Below are positions 1-10,220 of a DNA stretch of 64,000 nucleotides, one piece after another (within the stretch, counting starts at the first letter, position 1; the number at the start of each line of letters is the position of its first letter). The notes under the pieces are model-generated. The model made no database searches. It was given only the letters and a program-made list of their open reading frames with translations, and was not told the origin of the DNA. Made by a program: the position numbers and the translations under genes. Source of the stretch: Otatea glauca (taxonomy: Eukaryota; Streptophyta; Magnoliopsida; Poales; Poaceae); assembly GCA_036346275.1 (NCBI GenBank), contig CM070730.1, positions 1,674,309-1,738,308 on the forward strand, read 5' to 3'.

Positions 1-1507
1 TATAACGTTGATGTCAGACCACAACAATGTGTCCAGTAGAAATTACGCAGAAACCATACTATAACCATCACTTCACCACTCTCAAGCTAGGTTCAAACTT
101 GGTGAGCTTAAGTTTGTACCTCTCATAAAATACCTCTACAGTAAAGCATTAGACAAGCAATAGAAATCACTGATATGCGTTGATTACATTTAACTTCACC
201 GTGGACTAACAGCGAAGCTTCCTTGCAGGCGATGCCAAATACTCGGCCGAGCAAGCCTCCCACTGCAACAACTCCCTCGCCGCCGCCGTTGGCGGCCTCC
301 GGCCAGCCGATGGTGGCGGCAGGGCCTTTCTTTCTTTCTTCCTCAACTTCCGCTCCCTTGCAAAGATAGTAGCCTTTCCCCTCAATCCAACTCCCAGATC
401 TAAGCTCTGGCGTCCGAGGAAGTGGATGGTGCTGAGCTCGGGTTGTTGGCGACGAGCGCCGAGGATGGCGCAGTAGGTGGTGAAGACCCACGGAACCAAC
501 GCTGCGCTGGTGTTGCATCCTCCTGTCCAGATCTAGGCCGGATCCGATCGAGCTGCGCTTCCATCTGATCGGATCTGCCCTCTCCTTGCCAGATTCGGTC
601 GCGCCTGTGCGTGGGGCATGCTGGGGATGTGCGGGCTCGGTGGTCCAAATAGGCACGGTGAGTTCCCTCCCGTGCGGGGTGGCTCTGGTCATCGATGCCA
701 GCGGGCGCAAAGCAGTGCTTGCGGTGGCCTAGGCAAGTGGGGGCAGCTTAGTAGATGGCGGAGCGCGGTGAGGCTGCTGCACGTGGCACTCGGGAGGTTA
801 TAGGTGACGCTTCATACATAGCGGAGAGCGGCGAGGCGGCCGTAGGTGGTGGCTCAAGTGGCGACAGGTGAAGCTTCGTGCTCTATTGGCGGAGCGCGAC
901 GAGGCTGACCCCCGTGACGGCAGCACCAGTGGGGTGCAGTGCTCGGGGGCCTTCTGACGGCAGTTCCAGACACCGGCCTCATCTGTGGCGGCGGGCGGCA
1001 CTCACTCCAGCGCGCGGCTCAGGCTGTCTGTGTCGTTGTCCAGCGAGGAAGAGGCCGACGAAGGCATCATCCATGTTGACAGTGAGATAATTGGCCACGT
1101 GTGCCTCATGGGGCATGGTCACGGCGGGTGCGAGCAATGGTTCAGGCGGGCGAGGGCAATGGTGCCGGCCGGTGAGGACCTCAAGAGGTGTTGGTCCTTT
1201 GGTGAAATTGCTGTTTTTGGGGAGTCTCCAAGATTGGGACTTCTCTCTGTTGTTGGTGTATCTCATGTTAGGGTTGATGGGTCCTAACTTCCTCTTCGGA
1301 GGCTGTTGTATTACTTCGTTTCTTCTGAAATGAATGGTAGAGCTTCTGCTCTTGGTTTCAAAAAAACTTCACCATGGACTGTCCAGATCAACACTGCTGT
1401 CAGCGCAATACAAGGCCACCTACACGTTACCCAAGCGGGAAAATCCAATTTATTTACGGGTAATGCGGACGAGCTCGAAACCGTAATGCTGCCTCAACGA
1501 GGCTTAC
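1..1507. other. Gene-poor stretch beside the OXA1-like exon
   Basis: No coding region here could be tied to a known family. From about 230 to 1,190 the sequence is GC-rich and gives several overlapping open frames on both strands, as expected from base composition. If the exon at 1,508-1,876 belongs to a working gene, this stretch would be its first intron on the minus strand, but I found no following exon with the conserved Trp-Trp start of the OXA1 membrane core. Confidence 0.4.
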
Positions 1508-1876
1508 CAGTTGAGCAAACCCGGTGAGGGAATGGACGGCGTCGACGAGGTGCTGTAGGGCGGCGACCGGGGGAAATGAGTCAGCCGCGACGGCAGCCAC
1601 CTCCCCCGGGAACGGCGCCGGAACGGAGGGGACCGTGGACTCGGCGTTAGAGAGAACGCCCGCCGCGACATCGATCTCGGCTGTGGACGGAGGCGTGGCG
1701 GAGGAGGTGTAGAAGTTGCGGTGGGACGCAAGGTGGAGGCCGAAGGGGAGGGGGAGGCTTAGGGCTTGGGATTTGACATCTGGGCCCCAGTTAGAGTATA
1801 GAAAGTGCTTTGTGATGGCGGCTGAAACTGTACAGAATTTGCCGCAAAACATGGATGGCCTAGAGGCCCAGCCCAT
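1508..1876 (-). pseudogene. OXA1-like mitochondrial membrane insertase, N-terminal exon fragment
   Basis: A minus-strand frame of 123 codons runs from an ATG at 1,876 to a good splice donor (CTG|GTAAGCC) at 1,508. Its middle and end (LPLPFGLHLASHRNF, then PAPFPGEVAAVAADSFPPVAALQHL and VDAVHSLTGF) resemble the region just before the first transmembrane core of plant OXA1-like insertases, which place proteins into the mitochondrial inner membrane. The first 30 or so residues do not look like a normal OXA1 start, so the true start could be a later ATG or an upstream exon. No downstream exon was found in the 1.5 kb left before the window edge. It could be a captured fragment or exon 1 of a gene continuing outside the window. 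The family call rests on remembered similarity, not a search. Confidence 0.45.
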
Positions 1877-3490
1877 ATTGATTAATTATAAGGCCCATCC
1901 TACTGGCCGGGCCCGCTTCAGTGCTTCCCATTTGTCCTTTTTTTTCGCTGCAATTGCCTCCGAGAAAACATTATGACATGCTTCTCGCATTGATTGCAAT
2001 TCTCTACCAGCTTAAGCTTCAGTGGGTTAAGCTAAGAATAAATTGCATATTCTACATGAGTTGACAAGAACACAAGGTGGTGCCAATCTTTTTCACATGA
2101 CAGTATGACACCATGTAGCAATCTTTTTGTTGCACTCACAGATTGGTCAGGAGGTCGAGTACATTGCAATGTCAAAGCAGGTATGAATGTATATATGTAT
2201 GATCCACCGGGCCCATGAAGTAGTTTCTGGCCATGTGCGAGCCTGCACTGTTTCGAGCTGACAAGAAAAAAAAAAAGCTTATTAGGCATCGAATCAAAAC
2301 TGTTTCGATTACGGTAAAACTGTTTTGATTAGACTAGTTAATAGATTCGAAATTGAAATGAGTCCATTTCGAGATAAAAAGGTTAATGAGGTTTGGCTCG
2401 ATAGTGACTCTTAGCTCAAATTTAAAATAACCATTCAAATGATAAATAAAATAATTTTACGTAGAATTATATCAATTTCAAAAAAAAAAAGTCAATAATA
2501 ACCGTTTAATCTCCGTAGCCAGGCGACCGTAGTGCTGCGGGCAACTGGTGCAGTAGCAGCATTTGGCATCCGGCAATTCTGCAATTCTTTCTGTCCCTTC
2601 TTTCCATTCCTTGTTTCCAACTTTCCATCTTTCTCACTGGAGCTTCTTGTAACAAGACAGGCAGATTCTTTTACTGAAAGATTTCGACCTGTCCATCACA
2701 TGTACATCGTACTGGGAAGTCTGGGACTTCTACAGTGTCCGTGCAACATTGAATGCTTGCACGTCTGGTATAAGAAAGTCTGTTGCTTGCGTTCTTATCC
2801 TGTTATACTATTGTACAGTAACTTCTGGTCAACAGAAATCAGAAACTGCTGTCTTCTTCTGCCGAACCTTGTGAGAAAATCGTTAATTTGCTTCCTTACA
2901 AAGTAGTAGTATCTCTTGTACAGGAACTTACAATCTACAGAGAACTATGGGGTATCACCAGTTTACTATCTTGTCTGGTATACCAAAGAAAGTAGTAGTA
3001 TCTCTTGTACAGGAACTTGCAATCTACAGAGAACTGTGGGGTATTACCAGTTTAGTAGTTTACTATCTTGTCTGGTATACTAATAGTGCTTCTTGACCTA
3101 ACTGCACATGTCTTCTAAATATCCTTGTTACCTAGACCGAACTACCGAAAAATCTTTGAAGACTTACTTCAAAAAATGTACATGTCGGCTTTGGGTGATG
3201 AACCCTTTAATAGTCAAACCAGCCAAACTTGTATAGTAATCAGTAGTCAAGAAGACAGTACTGAAATTGTAAGCTGTGAACCAGGACTTGTGAAGGCACT
3301 ATACCTCATGGAATATTAGGTTTCTCAGACAGGAGTTTAATTAAATGCCATGTGATAAACAACGATCTCTCATCTTTCCCACGCAAACCACAAGACAACG
3401 AAGCATAGGATACTCTCCTACCTTGATCTGAATTCAAACGGATACCCCTACATAAATCAAGAAATGTACTAGATTAGTATACTTAACAAG
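1877..3490. other. Intergenic, no recognised gene
   Basis: AT-rich non-coding DNA. An open frame at 2,532-2,906 and one at 3,125-3,319 (plus strand) match no family I recognise and lack supporting gene structure. The notable item is the 89-bp tandem duplication listed separately. Confidence 0.5.
2901..3080. repeat. 89-bp tandem duplication
   Basis: Two adjacent copies, each beginning AAGTAGTAGTATCTCTTG and ending near TTGTCTGGTATAC, start at 2,901 and 2,990. They differ by a few substitutions and a short insertion (TTTAGTAG) in the second copy. This is a local duplication, not a transposon end. Confidence 0.85.
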
Positions 3491-3495
3491 ATTGA

Positions 3496-3720
3496 TGATA
3501 GAAATAATCTTGTAATAGGAAAGTTATAGTTTGGAAGGTTTGTATTAAGAAAGTTTAGGATGAGGAGTCCGATTAGAACAAGGAAGTAGAATCCTATTCC
3601 GTTAAATAGGGTTGTAGTTTTGAGTATAAATATGGGGGTAGACTTGAGTTTTGTAAGTGAACAGAGCGAGAAGTAATAAAGAGAAAATTGTCCCAAAGCT
3701 TTTGACGTTCTGTTCCAACA
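3496..3720 (+). repeat. 5' LTR of element A
   Basis: 225 bp, TG...CA ended, with a TATA-like TATAAATATGG in the middle. It is nearly identical to the right copy at 5,042-5,266. Confidence 0.88.
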
Positions 3721-5041
3721 ATTGGTATCAGAGCTCCGGGTTCGAAACCCTATCCGCTGCCCCGGGAGGAGGAGACTCCCGGGGCGGTCAACCGCGTGGC
3801 GGCACCGGAGGAAGCAGACTAGCGCATCGGGCGCAGATCCGAGGACGCAAGGCGCGGAGCCATCCTCGCGGGTGCGTGGGTGCGAGGACGGCAAGCCCTG
3901 GCAACGGACGACATCGGCGCGGCGACGGGCTCAATTCATGGCGTCGGGCTGGTGATTCGCGCGGATGCACGTTTAGCACGGCGGCAGCGTGCGACGGGGA
4001 GCCGGGTGGGCATCTCACGGCGCGTGGAGGAGGTGCTTCATGGTGTACGTGCCCGCGTAAAGGGGGTGGCAGAAGCGACGTTCCAGGCGTGCGTGGAGGT
4101 GTGCGGCTGCAGGAAGTGATCTGTGATATGTTGATGCGGATGTCCAGGTAGAGCTTCATGAGTACAGGAAGCAACAACAAAGAAGCCACATGTGTTGATG
4201 CTTCCTTGTTTAGTGCATGCATGCATGTAATCTCGAGGAGATTACGGCCCTGGTGCTCATCCCGTTCGACAGCGCGGCTAGGCCTGTTGGAGATGGTGTT
4301 CTCCCGCATGCAGGTATGGGTCTGTGTGCACGTACGGCCTGCCCACTCGTGCGTGAGCGGTGCAAGCATCGTGCGCAAGAAGCATGACAAAAGAGAAAAT
4401 GAGCGTGACGTGCTGCTGGGAGCGTAGGGAAGCTGCAGATGAGTTGCAGGCCAGCGCAAAGCTAAAAGAAGTCACATGGGCAGCAACAAGACTTGCTCGT
4501 CCGGCCAAGAAAAAAATAAGTTCATATGTGAGTTATATCAACAAGATAAACGTGTACAAATTCCTCAGAGATATCGTGCGCATCAGAAGAGATCATGCTG
4601 CACGAGAAGATCAAAAGGAAGCCGCTGCGTATGCAAAGTCAAGTTCGTCAAAGTTTACTCAGGGACGTTGAAGAGATGCGTTCGCCGTCCAAAGTCAAGT
4701 TCGCTGAAGATGAGTGCAGGATGTTGAGGAGTTGTGGTCGTCGTTCAAGATGTTTGTACGCATAAGAGTTCTTGCAGGTGTGTCCAAGTTCTCTCGTGGG
4801 TAAGCTCTAATGCGAGTCTGCGTCACCATCAAGTTGCGTTACCGGTGAAAAGACAATTGGAGCTGAGGCAAATGTCGTAATCGCCGGCGAGGTGCGTCAC
4901 CGGTAGTATGGCCAGTAAGAAGAAGACGAAACTCCTTGGAGATGCGTTTATCATCCTGTGTTGAGTATGAGTTGGGCAAATCGTAGTTGAGACCGATTGC
5001 CTCAATGAGTTAGAGTTGCCTTACAAGATTAAGGGGGTGAT

Positions 5042-5266
5042 TGATAGAAATAATCTTGTAATAGGAAAGTTATAGTTTGGAAAGTTTGTATTAAGAAAGT
5101 TTAGGATGAGGAGTCCGATTAGAACAAGGAAGTAGAATCCTATTCCATTAAATAGGGTTGTAGTTTTGAGTATAAATATGGGAGTAGACTTGAGTTTTGT
5201 AAGTGAACAGAACGAGAAGTAATAAAGAGAAAATTGTCGCAAAGCTTTTGACGTTCTGTTTCAACA
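5042..5266 (+). repeat. 3' LTR of element A
   Basis: 225 bp, the same length as the left LTR with a handful of substitutions, directly after the polypurine tract at 5,031-5,041. Confidence 0.88.
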
Positions 5267-5271
5267 ATCGA

Positions 5272-7393
5272 CCCTTCCTCAGTTATACACTGCGATCTGT
5301 TTTTCACCCTGGCTAGAGCATCATCTGCCAAATAGGCCAAGAAACCAGACGTTTATATATGTTGACTAAATGGCCGGTTTGCTGGTAAAGTGATACGCGA
5401 ATCTCGCAACTTTTGTCATACATGGCCAATAGGCTCCTGAGAATTATTAACAGACCACCGTGACTCTGACTAAACTTATGTTATTTTACAGGTTGCAGCT
5501 GGGCACTAAAATAGAGCTAAAAAACTGTTTCATCAATCAAGATTTAAGATAAAAAGAGACTACAAGTATTAGACGAGCTTACCGCATCAAATGCAAAATC
5601 CATGTGTCCTTTTTGGCTTTTCATTGTGCAGAGGCGACGAAAAACTAGTCAGTTAAGATCAGAATAGGCGCAGAAGAGACGATTATTCCTAGAAGTAGTA
5701 GCGACGTGAAGGATTATTTTTTCAAGATAGGTGTGTAAAACCACTAAGCAATCAGTCAAGGGCAGAAATAAACAACTAGCCGGGCCACATGATGGTTGCA
5801 AACTTGAGCATGATGTGGGGTTTGGTGGTGAATAACTGAATATATATGCAACTTGCAGTAACCAATAATCCAAACTGAAACAAGAACAATATCTTCTAAT
5901 CATAAGCTTGACCCTCCCCAAGTGACAGTGTGACACAATTAACATGTGTGCTTGATTTGAGTACAGCAAGAACTCGCAGGTTAGTATTTGTCACGTCAAC
6001 TTATTTATGCAGTGGCACAACCAACATGTGTGCATGTAGGTTGTAACACAATTATACAGCCAGGATTTAGATATAGTGACGTACTTGTCTGTCAACTACT
6101 GGATGGCGACTACCAAATGTATCCTTGACATGAACAAATATACTATCAACTAACAAGCGATCAAGCAATTCATGGTTAAACAATAGGTATTGAAGGTATC
6201 ATTCGTACGCAATTCAACCGTCCCATGCGTATATGGTTGTATGCTTTCGAATTTTTTGAGTTGGTGGAGAACAAACCTGATGAGGTGATTCGATAAGTTT
6301 GTTTTCAGTTGTTGGAATAAAGAACACACCGGAGAGATGGAACAGACGAGGGATCAAAGAAAAAAGAAAGAAAAAGAAAAAAAAGTACAGCACAAAGATT
6401 AGAGCGTGCTATGGTTGGGATGTTTTCACATCTTGACAACAAGACAAAGTACTGGAACCAAAGAAAAAAAATCTTGAGCATAAGTCTAAGTAGACAGTTC
6501 CCCTGATTCCCTCAACAGGTTTATCTATCTTTTGTGCACCAGAGGCATAAGATTTTTTAAAATGCTTTGAGAACGATTGTTATAGCTGTGGAATTTCTTT
6601 TAACAGACATATGTGTTTATCCAAATTTACGGCGTGTCAGTAAAATCCTGCCAAATTACTACTCCATACTGCAAGCAGTGCTAACAGGTAACTGAAATGC
6701 ATGTCCTAAGTTTCTGTACTCTACGGGCTCTTAAAACAATGAGATCGAAGTTTGCATATTCCAAAAGCATTGACGGCCGGCCGGCCCCTACTCTCAACAG
6801 CGTACGTGTTACAGATTTCTAATCTCTAGGCTTTGAACCTTCGAAGAATGCAGGCAGCAATAATTGTCATGACGGTTTAGCAAGAAGACGCAAACAGCAC
6901 AGCAAGATTTGAACAGCGACCAACTAGAGAAGATTGTGGTTCTGGGTCACTGGGTGCCATGCATGGCCGGCCTAGCTGGCTAGCTAGGAGAAAGCATTGC
7001 ATGTGACGCTGCAATGCAATTGCCTTGTCCATTACTGATGCTATATCTAGAGGGACAGGGATGTGCATCTCACTGTTGATCATATGGAGGGTGAAAAGGA
7101 TCACTTTAGAAATGCATACGACTGAATTTTACAGTGATTTTATGAGCTACTGTGTATTCTAAACTCCAAAGTACTTTATATATATATATATATTGTAGAA
7201 TAATCGAGGCTAGCAATAAGAGAGGGTGAATGATAGCGTAAAACCTTTCCCTTGGTATTCCAAGATTCTTACTTCAATAGCTCTATAAAGATCATATGCT
7301 AACACCCTAGCCAAAAACACAAAAAAAAACAAGCAGAAAAAAACCACAACTTAGTGCAAAGCCAGATGGTCTGCATAGATAAGACGGACGGTC
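5272..7393. other. Intergenic, no recognised gene; short (TA)n tract
   Basis: No gene recognised. The first 50 bp may be the remnant of a minus-strand exon interrupted by element A (see findings). A/G-rich patches lie near 6,355-6,390, and a (TA)n microsatellite is at about 7,177-7,193. From about 7,200 the sequence resembles a high-copy grass repeat with scattered 'GACGGTCTG' motifs, which resumes after element B. Confidence 0.45.
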
Positions 7394-7699
7394 TGATAGA
7401 AATAATCTTGTAATTAGAAAGGTTTTGTTTTTGGAAAACGTTGATCCAAGTAGTTCTCTGGTTGTATCCGAGTTAGCCATGTCCGATTGGCACGTAGCTC
7501 GGTCGTATAAACTGCTATATAAGCAGTCTACGTAATAGCAAAGAAATAAGATGTAACAAGAAGAAGCAATACACCATCAAAGAGCTTTCAGCTCAATTGG
7601 TCTTTGTGCTTTGCTTCATACAGGACGTCGCAAGTTCAATTCCTCCCTACCGCAATTATTTGTGCAGCTTTTTTGGTTCTTTGTTTTTGTGTTCCAACA
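7394..7699 (+). repeat. 5' LTR of element B
   Basis: 306 bp. It contains a TATA box (GCTATATAAGCAG, about 7,514-7,526) and, downstream of it, the tRNA-like segment at 7,582-7,653. Confidence 0.92.
7582..7653 (+). promoter_or_regulatory. tRNA-like segment with A box and B box inside the LTR
   Basis: CAGCTCAATTGG (7,589-7,600) matches 11 of 12 positions of the RNA polymerase III A-box consensus TRGCNNARYNGG. GTTCAATTC (7,634-7,642) fits the B-box consensus GWTCRANNC. The 33-bp gap is normal for a tRNA gene, and TTCATAC lies where an anticodon loop (CAT) would be. The T and acceptor stems do not pair well, so this is a tRNA-derived or tRNA-like promoter, not a working tRNA. The same segment is in the other LTR. 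Confidence 0.5.
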
Positions 7700-7759
7700 A
7701 TTGGTATTAAAGCCTGAGTTTTTGATCAGAGCCAGATTCTTGATCTGTTGCCTAAGATA

Positions 7760-8641
7760 ATGCCGCAGTCTCCGGGAAGTGGTGTCACCGTTGACAAGGC
7801 AACATCAAGTGTGATGGCGAAGGAGAGTTCTGCTATCTCGCTGCATTATCCGATGCTCACGAAGAGCAATTATGCAGCATGGGCAATCAAGATGAAGGTG
7901 TACATGGGAGCTCAAGGATTATGGGAAGCGATCGTGGACGATAACGTCGATGAGCGCAAGGATCAGATGGCTTTGGCAGCTATCTATGGAGGCATCCTGG
8001 AGGAAACGCTCTTCCTACTGGCCGAAAAGGAGACGGCCAAAGCTGCATGGGAGGCGTTGAAGACGATACATCTTGGCGCCGATCGTGTGAAGGAGGCAAA
8101 GGTACAAACCCTCAAAGCTGAGTTCGAGGGGCTGCGCATGACGGAGACGGAGTCCGTCGATGATTTCGCCATCCGGTTGACGACGATCGTCAACAAAATC
8201 AGAGGGCTTGGCGACAATATGGAGGAGATCTATGTGGTAAGAAAATTTCTTCGTGCAGTCCCTGGCAGGTTCTTGCAAATCGTCTCCACCATTGAGCAGT
8301 TCAGCGACCTCAAGGTGATGACGATTGAGGAGGTGATCGGTCGCTTGAAAGCACACGAGGAACGGATTAAGGGATCCGATGGCGGTGGAGGTGAACTCCT
8401 ACTCTTGACGCGTGCCAAATGGGAGGCCCGATCGTCGAGGCGCAACGACGAGGACTCCTTCAGTCGTTCGAAAGGTGATAGTCGACAAGGCCGCACGAAT
8501 CGGAGATTTGAGAAGGCAAAAGTGAGGTGCTATAATTGTAATGATTATGGTCATTTCGCTTCGGAGTGCCATAAGCAAAAGGAGGCGAAAAAGGCACTTC
8601 TTGCTAAAGTACAATATGATGACGAACCAGCACTACTTTGA
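7760..8641 (+). CDS. gag: Copia-type Gag polyprotein (element B)
   Basis: A 293-residue uninterrupted protein. I take the ATG at 7,760, 60 bp after the LTR, because it is the first ATG in frame. Order seen: a short N-terminal tail; the YPMLTKSNYAAWAIKM motif (residues 30-45) typical of the DUF4219 segment at the start of plant copia Gag; a helical UBN2/Retrotran_gag_2 region (about 60-200) with SVDDFAIRLTTIVNKI; and a CX2CX4HX4C zinc knuckle (residues 257-270) that would bind RNA. It would form the particle that packages element RNA. There is no pol behind it: the frame stops 310 bp before the 3' LTR. An intact gag in a pol-less element suggests either a young insertion or selection to keep the Gag protein. 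Frame, domain order and CCHC motif make the call firm. Confidence 0.93.
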   Translation: MPQSPGSGVTVDKATSSVMAKESSAISLHYPMLTKSNYAAWAIKMKVYMGAQGLWEAIVDDNVDERKDQMALAAIYGGILEETLFLLAEKETAKAAWEALKTIHLGADRVKEAKVQTLKAEFEGLRMTETESVDDFAIRLTTIVNKIRGLGDNMEEIYVVRKFLRAVPGRFLQIVSTIEQFSDLKVMTIEEVIGRLKAHEERIKGSDGGGGELLLLTRAKWEARSSRRNDEDSFSRSKGDSRQGRTNRRFEKAKVRCYNCNDYGHFASECHKQKEAKKALLAKVQYDDEPALL

Positions 8642-8659
8642 TGCAGTCTCAAGTAAGAG

Positions 8660-8870
8660 AGTTGAGTCCAGGACGTTGAAGAGATGTGTTCGCCATCCTA
8701 TGTTAAGTGTGTCAAAGTTGACTCCGGGACATTGAAGAGATACATTCGCCGTCCAAAGCCATGTCCGTCGAAGTTGACTCCGGGGCATTGAGGAGGTGTG
8801 TTCGTCGTCCAAAGTCAAGTTCGTCGAAGATGAGTCCGGGATGTTGAGGAGATGTGTTCTCTATCCTGTG
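8660..8870 (+). repeat. Tandem repeats of about 55-60 bp in the 3' part of element B
   Basis: Three to four diverged units built around 'GACTCCGGGAYRTTGARGAG' and 'TTCGYCGTCCAAAG' lie between the gag stop and the polypurine tract. Similar units occur in element A at about 4,660-4,790. The units do not form an open frame. Confidence 0.75.
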
Positions 8871-8950
8871 TAAGTATGTGTTGGGCAAATCTTAGTTGAG
8901 ACCGATTGCCTCAACAAGTTAGAGTTACGTTACAAGATTAAGGGGGTGAT

Positions 8951-9256
8951 TGATAGAAATAATCTTGTAATTATAAAGGTTTTGTTTTTGGAAAACGTTG
9001 ATCCGAGTAGTTCTCTTGTTGTATCCGAGTTAGCCATGTTCGATTGGTACGTGGCTCGGTCGTATAAACTGCTATATAAGCAGTCTGTGTAATAGCAAAG
9101 AAATAAGATGTAACAAGAAGAAGCAATACAACATCAAAGAGCTTTCAGCTCAATTGGTCTTTGCGCTTTGCTTCATACAGGACGTCGCAAGTTCAATTCC
9201 TCCCTGCCGCAATTATTTGTGCAGATTTTTTGGTTCTTTGTTTTTGTGTTCCAACA
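8951..9256 (+). repeat. 3' LTR of element B
   Basis: 306 bp, the same length as the left LTR. It carries the second copy of the tRNA-like segment (about 9,139-9,211; A box 9,146-9,157, B box 9,191-9,199). Confidence 0.92.
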
Positions 9257-9677
9257 CGGTCTGTGGGTATGAAGCTCTACACACTTAAGTTGGAATTTAG
9301 ACAGTGTAGACGGTCTACCACTTTGTAGTGAAGATGATGTAGATTTGATGGAAAACTTGCTAAAACCACAAAATAACACTACTTTCACACCAAAGCTTCA
9401 AATGACTTGAAACTTGAAACACGTCTTCTCTAGGACCTCAGGAACCTATTTCAACAAGAGATCAAAGAAACATATCCAAAGTTTCAACCTTTATGATTCA
9501 AAGTAAAGTCGCACCAAAGCCGAGCCAAAAAAACCAAATAAGAGCCTAGAGCTTGCTCGTGCATTAAACATGGTCACGATGACCAAGGATCAACTCCCAA
9601 CGTCATGGCAAGCTTAAGAACAGCAATAACCTAAGCAAAACTATATGAAACAAATCCTCGCAAGAACCAGCTCAAAA
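9257..9677. other. Intergenic repeat DNA between element B and the CACTA element
   Basis: The sequence continues the repeat interrupted by element B (GGTCTGTGGGTATGAAGC, then GACGGTCTACC). No coding potential was seen. Confidence 0.4.
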
Positions 9678-9905
9678 CACTACTACAGAAAAAGTCATTA
9701 CAGACGGTTCTAAAATGTCATCACAGACGGTTTTATGAACTGTCTGTAAACATGTATCAGTGATGATAACGGTGTATCACAGACGGTTCTTGAATCATCT
9801 GTGAAACTCACAACTCACATCACAAATGGTTCTTTACTAGAACCGTTTGTGGTATGTGATATATCACAGACGATTCCTTAAATGGAAGCATCTATGATAT
9901 TACTG
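9678..9905. repeat. Left subterminal repeat array of CACTA element E
   Basis: Several direct and inverted copies of ACAGACGGTTCT and variants within 230 bp of the terminus. In the CACTA family such arrays are the binding sites of the element's own DNA-binding protein. Confidence 0.75.
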
Positions 9906-10220
9906 CTGAATATTTTTCTGTTTATTAGCTAGCCTCATAAAATGCTAGTCATGCCCTTTGAAACAAGTAGATTACACAGATTATATCGCAAGCAGATTAC
10001 ACACATCACAAGCTGATTATATCATATATTACACAATCATTTCAAAAATCAGCTCAAATATTATATTAACCAATAGATCAGAAGCTGATTACATCACAGA
10101 TTACACAACCATTTCAGAAATCAACTCAAATATTATATTAACCATTGGAATGCGCACTTACAATTCACAAATTCACCCAAGTTTCACAAATTAACCAATA
10201 GAATGCTCAAGTTTCACAAA

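Larger units (their letters stand above)
3496..5266 (+). mobile_element. Non-autonomous copia-type LTR retrotransposon (element A)
   Basis: Two 225-bp direct repeats (3,496-3,720 and 5,042-5,266) start TGATAGAAATAATC and end with CAACA (CCAACA in the left copy, TCAACA in the right). The left one is followed by a primer-binding site, TGGTATCAGAGC, which matches the initiator tRNA-Met type used by many plant copia elements. The right one is preceded by a polypurine tract (AAGGGGGTGA). The flanking 5 bp are ATTGA and ATCGA, a target duplication with one difference. The 1.3-kb interior has no gag or pol that I can recognise, so the element must depend on enzymes from another element. Its last 400 bp resemble those of element B at 7.4 kb. 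Confidence 0.88.
7394..9256 (+). mobile_element. Gag-only copia-type LTR retrotransposon (element B)
   Basis: Two 306-bp LTRs (7,394-7,699 and 8,951-9,256) start TGATAGAAATAATC and end GTGTTCCAACA. A perfect 5-bp target duplication, CGGTC, lies on both sides (7,389-7,393 and 9,257-9,261). The primer-binding site after the left LTR is degenerate (TGGTATTAAAGC at 7,702). The polypurine tract AAGGGGGTGAT precedes the right LTR. The interior holds one intact gag gene and a block of short tandem repeats, and no protease, integrase or reverse transcriptase. The two LTRs differ at only a few positions, so insertion was fairly recent. Confidence 0.92.

Noticed and set aside
3657..4151. A 164-codon plus-strand frame in element A
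   Set aside because: It starts inside the LTR and crosses the primer-binding site. The product has no Gag motif.
7582..7653. A functional tRNA gene
   Set aside because: A and B boxes are present, but the T stem and acceptor stem do not pair, and the sequence lies within an LTR.
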